A DNA stretch of 64,000 nt from positions 62,001 to 126,000 of the forward strand of contig JBFWVR010000018.1 of the NCBI GenBank assembly GCA_050246635.1, given 5' to 3'. Numbering within the stretch: the stretch's first letter is position 1; every line of letters begins with the position of its first letter. This document shows positions 52,746 through 63,980 of this stretch, piece by piece. The DNA comes from JBFWVR01 sp050246635 (lineage in GTDB: Bacteria; Acidobacteriota; Vicinamibacteria; Vicinamibacterales; UBA2999). A program made the position numbers and the translations under genes. The notes under the pieces are model-generated. The model made no database searches. It saw nothing but the letters and a program-made list of their open reading frames with translations, and had not been told where the DNA came from.

Positions 52746-53987
52746 CTATGGCCCGGGAGCGAGAGCCGCGGAGAGTGCGTCGTCGAGGTGTCCGCGGAAC
52801 ATGTCCCAGTTGTGGCCCTCGGGGACCTCGACGTAGGTGATCGCCGCGTTGGCGTCGTCCAGGGCCGTGCGCAGCGAGCGGGCGCCGGCGATCATCTCGT
52901 CGTAGAGCCCGCCGATCACGCAGATGCGGAGGGATCGCGCGATGGCCTGCGCGTGCGGCTGGTTCGTGATGATGGTGGCCGTCTGGACGGGTGGTGCAAT
53001 CGCGACGACCGCCCCGAACGTGCCGGAGGCCTCGACGGCTAGATCCATCGCGCCATAGGCGCCCAGCGAGCTGCCGAGCACGACACGCTGGTCCGGCGCG
53101 GGGAACGTGCGGAAACGCTGATCCACCAGCGGGACCAGCTCGTCGCTCATGAAGTGCCGCCACGCCACGTTCCGCGAGTACTCGGCCTGGCGGTCCTCGG
53201 GCTCCACGAAAACCACGACGACGGGGGGAATGGCCTCACGGGCGATCAGGCGATCGAGGACCCGTGGCACGCCCATCCGTTGGACGTACTGCCCGCCGTC
53301 GAGCACGTACACCACCGGGAAGAAGACGTCGTCCGGCGCGGCGTCGTAGCCGGGGGGCGTGTAGAACCACACCCGACGCGTGCCGCCGAGTGCCTGCGAG
53401 GCCACTTCGGTCTCCTCGACGCGGCCGGTGGGCACGGGGGACTCGTCCTCCAGTTCGGGCTGGCTTTCGAAGAACGGCATCCGGACTTCCGAACGGGGCC
53501 CCACCTGCGAGGCAACCGTGCGAGGGTTCAGCGGGTCTGGCCGGGTGTCGCGGCCGTCGAGGAAGACGTATTCCATGCGCGCGTTGGTGAAGGCCGGGGC
53601 CTCGAGGTACCACCAGTCCGTGCCCTCGATGCGCGCCATGACGCCGGCCTGCGGGTCGTACACGCCGTCGGCCGTGGCGGCCCAGCGATTGAAGTCGCCA
53701 ACCACCCGCGGCGGCTCGGCCGGATCCTGCACCTGCCTGAGGAAGACGAGACGCGCCTGATTCTCGATGAGCGGCGTGCCGCCGTGCGACTGCACGTAGG
53801 CCTCGATGGCCGCGCTCTTTGCCGTCCCGTCGAGCGCGTTGACCTGCTTCATCAACTGCGCGAACGTCGTCGGCTCGCCGCCGCAGGCCGCCAGCGCCAG
53901 CAGCAGGAGCGCGGCGAACGTCCTGGGCCCGGCGCAGGTCCGCCGGCTGGGGGATCCCGGATCTTTCCGTCGTCTCATCTCTGCCAT
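52746..53987 (-). CDS. Putative esterase lipoprotein, enterochelin-esterase-like
   Basis: Predicted exported alpha/beta-hydrolase of about 413 residues. A basic start and hydrophobic helix end in the lipobox LLLLALAAC. An N-terminal beta domain (about 85-165; PPRVVGDFNRWAATADGV ... WWYLEAPAFTNARMEYVFLDG) looks like the carbohydrate-binding-module-48/enterochelin-esterase N-domain. The hydrolase part has VVYVLDGGQYVQRMG, the nucleophile elbow VVLGSSLGAYGAMDLA and the catalytic His in EVPEGHNWDMFRGHL. Natural substrate unknown. Start is uncertain between 53987 and 53978. It lies downstream of rlmN and a run of 13-base repeats. Confidence 0.82.
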   Translation of the reverse strand: MAEMRRRKDPGSPSRRTCAGPRTFAALLLLALAACGGEPTTFAQLMKQVNALDGTAKSAAIEAYVQSHGGTPLIENQARLVFLRQVQDPAEPPRVVGDFNRWAATADGVYDPQAGVMARIEGTDWWYLEAPAFTNARMEYVFLDGRDTRPDPLNPRTVASQVGPRSEVRMPFFESQPELEDESPVPTGRVEETEVASQALGGTRRVWFYTPPGYDAAPDDVFFPVVYVLDGGQYVQRMGVPRVLDRLIAREAIPPVVVVFVEPEDRQAEYSRNVAWRHFMSDELVPLVDQRFRTFPAPDQRVVLGSSLGAYGAMDLAVEASGTFGAVVAIAPPVQTATIITNQPHAQAIARSLRICVIGGLYDEMIAGARSLRTALDDANAAITYVEVPEGHNWDMFRGHLDDALSAALAPGP

Positions 53988-53992
53988 CCGTG

Positions 53993-54081
53993 CACCTGCG
54001 TGCCGCACCCCGGTCGCACCTCCGCGCAGCACTGTCGTGCGGCACCTGCGTGGCGCACCTTCGTGCCGCACCTTCTATGAC
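53993..54081. repeat. Tandem repeats of a CACC-type 13-base unit
   Basis: Seven successive units beginning CAC (CACCTGCGTGCCG, CACCTCCGCGCAG, CACTGTCGTGCGG, CACCTGCGTGGCG, CACCTTCGTGCCG and variants), nearly all 13 bases long, one 11. The array fills the gap between the rlmN stop and the esterase start and reaches the last codons of rlmN. Confidence 0.7.
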
Positions 54082-55154
54082 AACCGCGCCGCAAGCTGCT
54101 GTGCCGCCGACCTTTGTGGGCCGTCCACGATCAGCTGGCCGCAGGCCGCCCGGATGTCGCGCCCACGGCTCCGGCGCACCATCACGGTCACGTCGCGCTC
54201 GGCGAGGATGGCCGCGAAGGCGTCGACGCGCGCGTCCGAGGGGCGCTCGAACGGAATGCCGGGCGCCGCATTGAGGGGCAGCAGGTTCACCTTGGCCTTG
54301 AGGCCGGCCAGCAGCTTCGCGAGCCGGCGGGCATCCTCGGGCCGGTCGTTGACGTCCTGCAGCAGCACGTACTCGAACGTGATGCGGCCACGCCTGGGTA
54401 GCGGGAAGCGGCGGCACGCCTCGATGATCTCGGCCAGCGAGTACTTCTTCGCCGGTGGCACGATCGCGGCGCGCTGTTCCTCCGTGGCCGCGTGCAGGGA
54501 GACCGCCAGGTTGGGCATCAGCGGCTCCTGCGCCAGGCGGTCGAGCATCGGGACCAGCCCGACGGTGGACAGCGTGACCCGCTTCGGCGACAGCGCGAGT
54601 CCCTGGGGATCGTTGAGGATCCGCAGCGCCTTCATCGTCTGGTCGTAGTTGTGGAGCGGCTCGCCCATGCCCATGAGCACGATGTTGAAGGGCTGGCCGA
54701 GCCTGTCGAGCTCCCGCAGCAGCACGCGCACCTGTCCGGCGATCTCGCCTGCGGTGAGGTGCCGCACCAGGCCCATCTTGCCGGTCAGGCAGAAGGCGCA
54801 GCCCATCGCGCAGCCGACCTGGGTCGACACGCAGAAGGTCTGCGACGGCGTGTCGGGGATGAACACGCATTCGATGCGGCGGCGATCCGCGAGGCCAAGG
54901 ACGAGCTTGCGCGTGCGATCCTCGGAGATCTCGTGCTCGAGCACCGTGGGGGTCCGGATGACGGTCGATTCCGCCAGGCGCGTGCGCAGGTCCCGTGGCA
55001 GGTCGGTCATGCGCTCGAGATCCGCCTCGCCCTTCTTCCAGATCCACCGGAAGACCTGGCGGCCGCGGAACGCGGGCAACCCGGCCTCGGCCACGAGCGC
55101 CTCGAGCTCGTGCCGTTCGAGGCCGGCGAGATCCGGGGAGGGCGGTGCGCTCAC
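54075..55154 (-). CDS. rlmN: Dual-specificity 23S rRNA/tRNA adenine C2-methyltransferase
   Basis: Radical-SAM enzyme that methylates A2503 of 23S rRNA and A37 of some tRNAs. The 359-residue product has the N-terminal helix-hairpin part (LAGLERHELEALVAEAGLPAFRGRQVFRWIWKKG), the cluster motif CAMGCAFC, NIVLMGMGEPLHNYD, the SAM-binding NLAVSLHAA and the second active-site Cys in RDIRAACGQL. The other active Cys is in FCVSTQVGC. Start is taken as GTG at 55154 because upstream codons have no family resemblance; the AAGGGG before it is close, so this start is uncertain. Confidence 0.93.
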   Translation of the reverse strand: MSAPPSPDLAGLERHELEALVAEAGLPAFRGRQVFRWIWKKGEADLERMTDLPRDLRTRLAESTVIRTPTVLEHEISEDRTRKLVLGLADRRRIECVFIPDTPSQTFCVSTQVGCAMGCAFCLTGKMGLVRHLTAGEIAGQVRVLLRELDRLGQPFNIVLMGMGEPLHNYDQTMKALRILNDPQGLALSPKRVTLSTVGLVPMLDRLAQEPLMPNLAVSLHAATEEQRAAIVPPAKKYSLAEIIEACRRFPLPRRGRITFEYVLLQDVNDRPEDARRLAKLLAGLKAKVNLLPLNAAPGIPFERPSDARVDAFAAILAERDVTVMVRRSRGRDIRAACGQLIVDGPQRSAAQQLAARLS

Positions 55155-55276
55155 CCCTTCAGTGTAGCAATCCCCCGCGGTGGCGGCGGGGCGCGCACCG
55201 CGCGAATTCCCGCGGAAACGTGCGGCCCGCGGCGGCGGTTGGGGCCCCGCGGCCGCCGGCCGGGCATTTACACCGG

Positions 55277-55285
55277 TGATATGCT
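55277..55285 (+). promoter_or_regulatory. Candidate extended -10 promoter, TGATATGCT
   Basis: TG-A-TATGCT is an extended -10 element, 57 bases before the M16 peptidase start; no clear -35 box is needed or seen. Confidence 0.4.
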
Positions 55286-55294
55286 TGGACGGTT

Positions 55295-55314
55295 GCGGGA
55301 CACTGGAGTCCCGC
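55295..55314 (+). promoter_or_regulatory. Leader hairpin of the M16 peptidase gene
   Basis: GCGGGAC-ACTGGA-GTCCCGC, a perfect 7-base stem with a 6-base loop, 27 bases before the predicted GTG. If the promoter at 55277 is right, this is at the very 5' end of the mRNA and may protect it. Confidence 0.4.
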
Positions 55315-55341
55315 CGCCAAACGCACGCCTTCCCCGACCAA

Positions 55342-56610
55342 GTGACCGAGCCCCGAATCCGCCGCGAGACGCTTGCGAACGGCCTCCGTCTCGTCACCGA
55401 GACGATGCCGCACGTGCGTTCGGTTTCGATTGGCGTGTGGCTGACCCGGGGGTCGCGCCATGAACCCGCCGACCAGGCCGGCATCGCCCATTTCGTCGAG
55501 CACATGCTCTTCAAGGGCACCGATCGGCGCACGGCCGAGGACATCGCGCAGGAGGTGGACTCGATTGGCGGGCAGCTCGACGCGTTCACGTCGAAGGAGT
55601 ACGCCGGGTACTACGTGAAGGTGCTCGACCAGCACCTGCCCCGGGCGCTCGACGTCCTCGCGGATCTCGTCACGGCGCCGACGTTCGCCGAGGAGGAGAT
55701 CGCGCGCGAGAAGAAGGTCGTCCTCGAGGAAATCAAGATGGTCGAGGACACGCCGGACGATCTCGTCCACGAAATCTTCGCGGAGCGGTTCTGGCACGGC
55801 CATGCCCTCGGCCGGCCCATTCTCGGGTTGCCCGACTCGGTGCGGGCGTTCGATCGTGCCGCCCTCGCGCGGTACTTCCGTGATGCCTACGTCGCCGGCA
55901 ACTTCGTCGTGGTCGCCGTCGGTCACCTGGAGCACGACGCCGTGCGTGCCCTCGTCGAGGCCGCGTTCCGCGACGTGCCGCCGAGCGGCAGCCCGGTGGC
56001 GGTGGATCCCCCGGCGCCGACGCCGGGCATCGACATCCGGCGGAAGGACCTCGAGCAGAGCCACGTGTGTTTCGGCACTGCCGGCCTGCCGCAGCGTGAC
56101 CCCGATCGCTACGCCGGCTTCGTGCTCAACACCGTGCTTGGCGGCTCGATGAGCTCCCGGCTGTTCCAGAACGTGCGTGAGAAACGCGGCCTGGCTTATG
56201 CGGTCTTCTCCGGCATGAGCGCCTACCGCGACGCGGGCGCGCTCAGCGTGTATGCGGGGTGCGGGAACGACGCTGTGGCCGAGCTCATCGACGTCGTGGT
56301 CGCCGAGATCCGCCGGCTGCGTGACGAGCCCCTGCCCGCCGACGAGCTGCGCCGCGCGCAGGATCACCTGAAGGGCTCGCTCATCCTGAGCCTCGAGGGA
56401 ACCTCGAGCCGCATGTCGCACCTCGCGCGGCAGGAGATCTACCAGGAATCGGCCGAGACCCTCGACGACATGCTCGCGGCCATCGACCGTGTGACGGCCG
56501 ACGACGTGGGCGGGCTGGGGCGGCGCCTCTTCGGCGCCGGCTCGCTGGGCGTGACGGTGCTCGGCGACGTCAACGGCCTCCGCCTGACGCCCGACACGGT
56601 GACCGTCTGA
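55342..56610 (+). CDS. M16-family zinc metallopeptidase
   Basis: Processing-protease-like enzyme of 422 residues. The inverted zinc motif HFVEH (residues 50-54, in AHFVEHMLFKGT), the downstream Glu in REKKVVLEEIKMVED, the SIGGQLDAFTSKEYAGYY block and the C-terminal half GSMSSRLFQNVREKRGLAYAV (substrate-binding Arg/Tyr) are all present, as in bacterial homologues of mitochondrial processing peptidase such as YmxG/PqqL-like. No signal peptide. GTG at 55342 is chosen because the family N-terminus (RETLANGLRLV) starts there; no ribosome-binding site is evident. It is divergent from rlmN and just upstream of purB. Confidence 0.92.
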   Translation: MTEPRIRRETLANGLRLVTETMPHVRSVSIGVWLTRGSRHEPADQAGIAHFVEHMLFKGTDRRTAEDIAQEVDSIGGQLDAFTSKEYAGYYVKVLDQHLPRALDVLADLVTAPTFAEEEIAREKKVVLEEIKMVEDTPDDLVHEIFAERFWHGHALGRPILGLPDSVRAFDRAALARYFRDAYVAGNFVVVAVGHLEHDAVRALVEAAFRDVPPSGSPVAVDPPAPTPGIDIRRKDLEQSHVCFGTAGLPQRDPDRYAGFVLNTVLGGSMSSRLFQNVREKRGLAYAVFSGMSAYRDAGALSVYAGCGNDAVAELIDVVVAEIRRLRDEPLPADELRRAQDHLKGSLILSLEGTSSRMSHLARQEIYQESAETLDDMLAAIDRVTADDVGGLGRRLFGAGSLGVTVLGDVNGLRLTPDTVTV

Positions 56611-56666
56611 CCCCGTAACCCCGCGGGCCCGCGCCGCGACGACCGACGAGAGACCGACCGCAGACG

Positions 56667-57962
56667 ATGATTCCGCGCTACACGAACCCGGAGATGGGCC
56701 GCATCTGGAGCCAGGAGCGGCGCTACGAGACCTGGCTGGCCGTGGAGCTGGCGGCCGCCGACGCGATGGCCGAGGCCGGCATCGTCCCGGCGGAGGCCGC
56801 CCGCGAGCTGCGGGAGAAGGGGGCCTTCGACATCGCGCGCATCGATGCGATCGAGCAGGTCACGCACCACGACGTGATTGCCTTCACGACCTCGGTGGCC
56901 GAGAAGGTCGGGCCCGCGGCGCGCTGGCTGCACTTCGGGCTCACCTCGTCCGACGTGGTCGACACGGCGCAGGCACTCCAGCTCGTCGAGGCGACCGACC
57001 TGATCCTGCGCCTCGTCGACGGCCTGCGGGAGGCGGTGAAGGCCCGGGCGCTCGAGCACCGGCGGACGGCGATGATCGGCCGCACGCATGGCGTGCACGC
57101 CGAGCCGATGACGTTCGGCCTGAAGCTCGCGATGTGGTACGACGAGCTCGGCCGCGACCGGGCCCGCCTCGAGCGTGCGCGCGAGGCCGTCCGGGTCGGG
57201 AAGATCTCCGGGGCCGTCGGCACGTTCGCCCACCTCGACCCCGCGATCGAGGAGGCGGTCTGCCGCCGCCTCGGGCTCGAGCCCGCGCCGATCTCGACGC
57301 AGGTCATCCAGCGCGACCGGCACGCGGAGCTGCTCTCGGCGCTGGCGATCACGGCCGCCTCGCTCGAGACCTTCGCGCTCGAGATCCGCGGTCTGCAGAA
57401 GACGGAGATCGGGGAGGCGGAGGAGCCGTTCGCCAAGGGGCAGAAGGGCTCCTCGGCGATGCCGCACAAGCGCAACCCGATCGGCTGCGAGCAGATCGTC
57501 GGGCTCGCGCGCCTGCTCAGGGCCAATGCGACCGCCGGCTTCGAGAACGTGGCGCTCTGGCACGAGCGCGACATCTCGCACAGCTCCGTCGAGCGGGTGA
57601 TCCTGCCCGACAGCTTCATCGCGCTCGACCACATGCTCCGGCGGTTCACCCGCATCGTCGCGGGCATGGTCGTCTACCCCGAGCGGATGCGCGAGAACCT
57701 GGCGCGCTCGCGCGGGGTCGTCTTCTCGGGCCAGATCCTGCTGGAGCTCGCGCGTCGCGGCATCTCGCGCGAGCAGGCGTACGAGTGGGTGCAGCGCAAC
57801 GCCATGCGCGCGTTCCACGAGCAGACCGACTTCAAGGGCCTGCTGCTGGCCGACGCCGAGGTGACGGCCGTCCTGCCGGCGGCCGAGATCGAGAAGGCGT
57901 TCGACCTCGACGAGCAGCTCCGGAACGTCGATCGGGTGTTCGAGCGGGTCTTCGGGAGATAG
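56667..57962 (+). CDS. purB: Adenylosuccinate lyase
   Basis: Cleaves SAICAR and adenylosuccinate, releasing fumarate, in two steps of purine synthesis. The 431-residue product is the short bacterial form: MIPRYTNPEMGRIWSQERRYETWLAVELA at the start (Bacillus-like), the His motif TSSDVVDTAQ and GRTHGVHAEPMTFG, and the flexible signature loop KGQKGSSAMPHKRNPIGCEQI with the catalytic Ser. It precedes purS by 4 bases and heads a rightward operon purB-purS-purQ-purL-purF. Confidence 0.97.
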   Translation: MIPRYTNPEMGRIWSQERRYETWLAVELAAADAMAEAGIVPAEAARELREKGAFDIARIDAIEQVTHHDVIAFTTSVAEKVGPAARWLHFGLTSSDVVDTAQALQLVEATDLILRLVDGLREAVKARALEHRRTAMIGRTHGVHAEPMTFGLKLAMWYDELGRDRARLERAREAVRVGKISGAVGTFAHLDPAIEEAVCRRLGLEPAPISTQVIQRDRHAELLSALAITAASLETFALEIRGLQKTEIGEAEEPFAKGQKGSSAMPHKRNPIGCEQIVGLARLLRANATAGFENVALWHERDISHSSVERVILPDSFIALDHMLRRFTRIVAGMVVYPERMRENLARSRGVVFSGQILLELARRGISREQAYEWVQRNAMRAFHEQTDFKGLLLADAEVTAVLPAAEIEKAFDLDEQLRNVDRVFERVFGR

Positions 57963-57966
57963 CCAC

Positions 57967-58212
57967 ATGCGCGCGCGTGTCTACGTCAACCTCAAGCCGT
58001 CGGTGTTCGACCCGCAGGGACGGGTGGTCACCGAGGCCCTGCACACCCTGGGCTACCCGGATGTCGCCGACGTCCGCCAGGGCAAGTTCTTCGAGGTCGA
58101 GCTCACGGGAGCCGGCGATCCGGAGGCGGTGAAGGCCCGGGTGACCGAGATGGCTGACAAGCTGCTCGCCAACCCGGTGATCGAGAGCTACCGCGTCGAA
58201 GTCCTCGGCTGA
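57967..58212 (+). CDS. purS: Phosphoribosylformylglycinamidine synthase subunit PurS
   Basis: Small bridging subunit (81 residues) of the three-part FGAM synthase, joining PurQ and PurL. MRARVYVNLKPSVFDPQGRVVTEALHTLGY and DVRQGKFFEVEL are the family pattern; it forms a beta-alpha-beta dimer. It sits between purB and purQ with very short gaps. Confidence 0.95.
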   Translation: MRARVYVNLKPSVFDPQGRVVTEALHTLGYPDVADVRQGKFFEVELTGAGDPEAVKARVTEMADKLLANPVIESYRVEVLG

Positions 58213-58238
58213 GGACACGCGGGCTCGGGAGAACGGCC

Positions 58239-58967
58239 ATGAAGTTCGCAGTCGTCGTCTTTCCGGGGTCGAACTCGGACCACGACGCGTATTACGCGGC
58301 ATCCACCGTGCTCGGGGAGCAGGCCGCGCTCGTCTGGCACAAGGACGCCGACCTCGGTGGCGCCGACGCCGTCATCCTGCCCGGCGGGTTCGCGCACGGC
58401 GACTACCTCCGCACGGGTGCCGTCGCGCGCTTCTCGCCGATCATGGCGGCGGTCACCGACTTCGCCGCGCGGGGCGGGCCCGTGCTCGGGATCTGCAACG
58501 GCTTCCAGGTGCTGCTGGAGGCGGGGCTGCTGCCGGGCGCGATGGTGCGGAACCGCGAGATCAAGTTCATCTCCCGCCTCGTCCCGGTGCGCGTCGAGCG
58601 CACGGACACCGCTTTCACCCTGGCGTGCGCGCCGGGGCAGGTGCTCCGCCTGCCGATCGCGCACGGCGAGGGCAACTACTACGCGCCTCCCGATGTCATC
58701 GCCCGGCTCGAGGCCGAGGGACGTGTCGTCTTCCGCTACGTCGCCGAGGACGGGGGCGACGGGGACGGCGCCAACCCGAACGGATCCGTGAACGGGATTG
58801 CCGGCATCACCAACGAAGGCCGCAACGTCGTCGGCCTGATGCCGCACCCCGAGCGGGCCTGCGAGCCGTCGCTCGGCAGCGCCGACGGACGGGTGGTGCT
58901 GGCCTCGGCCGTGAAGGCGTTCGCCGACGGCGTGTTCCGCGCGCGGCCGGCCGCGGCGGTTCGCTGA
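58239..58967 (+). CDS. purQ: Phosphoribosylformylglycinamidine synthase subunit PurQ (glutaminase)
   Basis: Supplies ammonia from glutamine to PurL. The 242-residue product is a class I amidotransferase with nucleophile Cys86 in LGICNGFQVLLEAGLLPG, the KDADLGGADAVILPGGFAHGDYLR opening and the His/Glu pair in LMPHPERACEPSLG. The oxyanion region FPGSNSDHD is normal. It precedes purL by 100 bases, in which there is no recognisable gene. Confidence 0.97.
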   Translation: MKFAVVVFPGSNSDHDAYYAASTVLGEQAALVWHKDADLGGADAVILPGGFAHGDYLRTGAVARFSPIMAAVTDFAARGGPVLGICNGFQVLLEAGLLPGAMVRNREIKFISRLVPVRVERTDTAFTLACAPGQVLRLPIAHGEGNYYAPPDVIARLEAEGRVVFRYVAEDGGDGDGANPNGSVNGIAGITNEGRNVVGLMPHPERACEPSLGSADGRVVLASAVKAFADGVFRARPAAAVR

Positions 58968-59067
58968 GCATGGCCGCCCGGCGCGTCGTCGCGCGGGCGT
59001 TGCCGGCCGGCGCCGCGGCGGTGGACATCCTCGTTGGTCCTCGTTTCCTGATTACGGCATCCACGAC

Positions 59068-61302
<2,235 letters not shown>

Positions 61303-61326
61303 GGCGCGGCCGGGAACGGGAGCAAC

Positions 61327-62775
61327 ATGTTCGACAAGTTCCGCGAGGAATGCGGCGTCTTCGGGATCTACGGCCACCGTGAGGCCGCGAAGCTCGCCTA
61401 TCTCGGCCTCTACGCGCTGCAGCACCGCGGGCAGGAGAGCGCAGGCATCGCCGCCGCCGACGGGGAGCGGGTGCTGGCCGTGCGTGACATGGGCTACGTC
61501 AACGAGATCTTCGACGAGCCCGCCCTCGAGAGCCTCACCGGCACGATTGCCATCGGGCACACCCGCTACTCGACGGCCGGGGAGAGCAAGATTTCCAATG
61601 CGCAGCCGATCCTGATCGACTGCGTGCACGGCCAGGTCGGGATCTGCCACAACGGCAACATCGTCAACGCCAACGAGATCCGGCAGGAGCTCGTCCAGCA
61701 GGGCTCGATCTTCCAGACCAACAGCGACACCGAGGTCGTCCTCCACCTCTACGCCCGTTCGCAGGCGCCGTCGTTCGAGGAGGCCCTGGCCGGCTCGATT
61801 GCGCGGCTGACCGGCGCCTTCTCCTTCGCCATCATCACCAAGGATCACCTGGTGGCGGCCCGGGACCCGCACGGGTTCCGGCCGCTGGCCCTCGGGCGGC
61901 TGGGCGAGGCATGGGTCGTCGCCTCCGAGACGTGCGCCATGGACCTCATCGGCGCGACATGGGTGCGCGACGTCGAGCCCGGCGAGCTGCTCGTGATCGG
62001 GCCGCAGGGCGTGCGCTCGCTCCGGCCCTTTGCGCCGCAGCGGCTCGCCCACTGCGTGTTCGAGCACGTGTACTTCGCCCGGCCCGACAGCGAGGTCTTC
62101 GGTACGAGCGTCAACGAGGTGCGCACGAACCTCGGCCGGCGCCTCGCGCAGGAAACCGGCGTGCCGGCCGACGTCATCGTGCCGATCCCCGACTCCGGCG
62201 TCTGCGCCGCCATCGGCTACGCGGAGGAGGCGAACGTGCCGATGCGGCTCGGCCTGATCCGCAACCACTACGTGGGCCGCACCTTCATCGAGCCGGCACA
62301 GGCGATTCGCCACTTCGGCGTGAAGGTGAAGCTCAACCCCGTCAAGAGCATCCTCACGGGCAAGCGCGTGGTGCTCGTGGACGACTCGCTCGTGCGTGGC
62401 ACGACCAGCCGCAAGATCGTGAAGATGGTGCGGGCGGCCGGCGCGTCGGAGGTCCACATGCGCATCAGCTGCCCGCCGACCGTGTCGCCGTGCTTCTACG
62501 GCGTCGACACCCCCCGCCGCAGCGAGCTGATCGCCGCCACCCACACCCTCGAGGAAATCCGGAAGTACATAGGCGCCGACACGCTCGGGTACCTGAGCCT
62601 CGAGGGGCTGCTCGACGCGGTCGGGCCCAACCGTGGCAGCTACTGCACGTCCTGCTACACCGGCGAGTACCCCGTCGCCTTCCCCCGGGACGAGAACGCC
62701 TACCTCCAGCTCACGCTCAAGCTGGACGGCCGGCCGCGGTCGATCCCGGAGGAGGAGCCGGAAACGGTGGGGTGA
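61327..62775 (+). CDS. purF: Amidophosphoribosyltransferase
   Basis: Commits PRPP to purine synthesis by making phosphoribosylamine. The 482-residue product has an 8-residue propeptide (MFDKFREE) before the N-terminal nucleophile Cys9 (CGVFGIYGHREAAKLAYLG), the glutaminase domain (GHTRYSTAG, ICHNGNIVNA), the PRPP loop VVLVDDSLVRGTTSRKIV and cysteines in RISCPPTVSPCFYG and GSYCTSCYTGEYP, as in the [4Fe-4S], oxygen-sensitive B. subtilis type. The stop overlaps the next gene's GTG. Confidence 0.96.
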   Translation: MFDKFREECGVFGIYGHREAAKLAYLGLYALQHRGQESAGIAAADGERVLAVRDMGYVNEIFDEPALESLTGTIAIGHTRYSTAGESKISNAQPILIDCVHGQVGICHNGNIVNANEIRQELVQQGSIFQTNSDTEVVLHLYARSQAPSFEEALAGSIARLTGAFSFAIITKDHLVAARDPHGFRPLALGRLGEAWVVASETCAMDLIGATWVRDVEPGELLVIGPQGVRSLRPFAPQRLAHCVFEHVYFARPDSEVFGTSVNEVRTNLGRRLAQETGVPADVIVPIPDSGVCAAIGYAEEANVPMRLGLIRNHYVGRTFIEPAQAIRHFGVKVKLNPVKSILTGKRVVLVDDSLVRGTTSRKIVKMVRAAGASEVHMRISCPPTVSPCFYGVDTPRRSELIAATHTLEEIRKYIGADTLGYLSLEGLLDAVGPNRGSYCTSCYTGEYPVAFPRDENAYLQLTLKLDGRPRSIPEEEPETVG

Positions 62776-63980
62776 CCGTGAACCCGATCCCCGCGCACCG
62801 GCCACGCGCCTCGTGGCTGCTCGCCCTCCTGCTGCCGATCCTGGTCACCACCGGCGTCCGGACACAGGAGCGTGGGCCGACGGCGCTCGGTCCCGAGGCG
62901 CTCCGCGAGGCCATCGACCATCTCGGCGACCTCGACTACCCGACGCGCATGGCCGCGGCGCGCGCGATTCGCCGCGGCACGCCCGCGCAGGTCGTGCCGG
63001 CGCTCGTCGACGCGGCCAACACGCACGCCGACGGCTACATCCGCTTCCGGGCCCTCGTCCTGCTCACCGGATTTCCCGATCCGCGCACCGAGGACCTGAT
63101 GGTGGAGTCGCTGTCCTCCGACAACGACCGGATGCGCGAGGTGGCCTACGCCTGGTTCGAGCACCACCCCTCGCCACGGATGGTGCCCCGCCTGCTCGCG
63201 AAGCTCGAGACCGAGACCGGCGAGTTCGTCCGGCCGTCGCTGGTGCGGGCCCTGGCCGCGTCGGGCGGCGACGACCCGGCGGTCCGCGAGGCCCTGACAC
63301 GCGACGTGTCGCGGGGCATGGACTACTTCCGCAGCACGGTCATCGAGGCGCTCGGGGACTACCGACGCACGTGGGCCGTCCCGGCCCTGCTCGAGGTGGC
63401 CCGCCTCGACGGCCCGCTCCAGGACGATGCGGCCATCGCGCTGGGCAAGATCGGCGACCAGCGGGCGCTCGCCACCCTGGCCGGGCTGCAGCGCACGGCG
63501 CCGCAGGAGACCCAGCCCGCCGTGGCCGCCGCGATCTGCCTGCTCGGCACCAATTGCGAGTCGCACGTCGGCTATCTCGATCGCATCCTGCGGTTCGCCG
63601 AGGACAACCCGGGCTACCAGCCGCTCCTGCGCGGCGCGGCGTCCGGGCTGGCGGCGATTGCCGCCTACAGCGGCCGCGATGACGCCATCAACCCGCTGCT
63701 CGAGATTGGCATCCCGTCGCAGGATCCGCTCCGTGCGCCGATTGCGCTCGGCCTCGGCGAGGTCGCCCTCAGGAACCCGGAGCGGCTGCTGGCGACACTC
63801 GAGGCCTATCCGGATCAGGCTGGCGCGATCGGCCTGGTCGCCGAGGCCTTCGACATGCTCGAGGAGGACCTGGACGAGGAGCGGTTCTTCGCGTTCGTGC
63901 GTCGCACCTACTGGGCGGCCCCGGAAGGCTCCCCGCGCCGCGCGCTCTGCGAGCAACTGATCACGCGTCTGGACTTCTGA
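62772..63980 (+). CDS. Exported HEAT-repeat protein
   Basis: A 402-residue protein with a signal peptide (RASWLLALLLPILVTTGVRTQ) and then helical HEAT/PBS-like repeats, each pair about 30-40 residues long (LDYPTRMAAARAIRRGTPAQVVPALVDAAN; RPSLVRALAASGGDDPAVREAL; DAAIALGKIGDQRALATLAGL; RAPIALGLGEVALRNPERLL). Such repeats bind other proteins; the partner is unknown. The GTG at 62772 overlaps the purF stop (GTGA), with a second in-frame GTG at 62778. Coupling of an exported scaffold to a purine gene is probably accidental. The final 20 bases of the window hold no feature. Confidence 0.8.
   Translation: MTVNPIPAHRPRASWLLALLLPILVTTGVRTQERGPTALGPEALREAIDHLGDLDYPTRMAAARAIRRGTPAQVVPALVDAANTHADGYIRFRALVLLTGFPDPRTEDLMVESLSSDNDRMREVAYAWFEHHPSPRMVPRLLAKLETETGEFVRPSLVRALAASGGDDPAVREALTRDVSRGMDYFRSTVIEALGDYRRTWAVPALLEVARLDGPLQDDAAIALGKIGDQRALATLAGLQRTAPQETQPAVAAAICLLGTNCESHVGYLDRILRFAEDNPGYQPLLRGAASGLAAIAAYSGRDDAINPLLEIGIPSQDPLRAPIALGLGEVALRNPERLLATLEAYPDQAGAIGLVAEAFDMLEEDLDEERFFAFVRRTYWAAPEGSPRRALCEQLITRLDF

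Noticed and set aside
53993..54081. The 13-base repeats considered as a CRISPR array
   Set aside because: Units are adjacent with no unique spacers and no cas genes are present.
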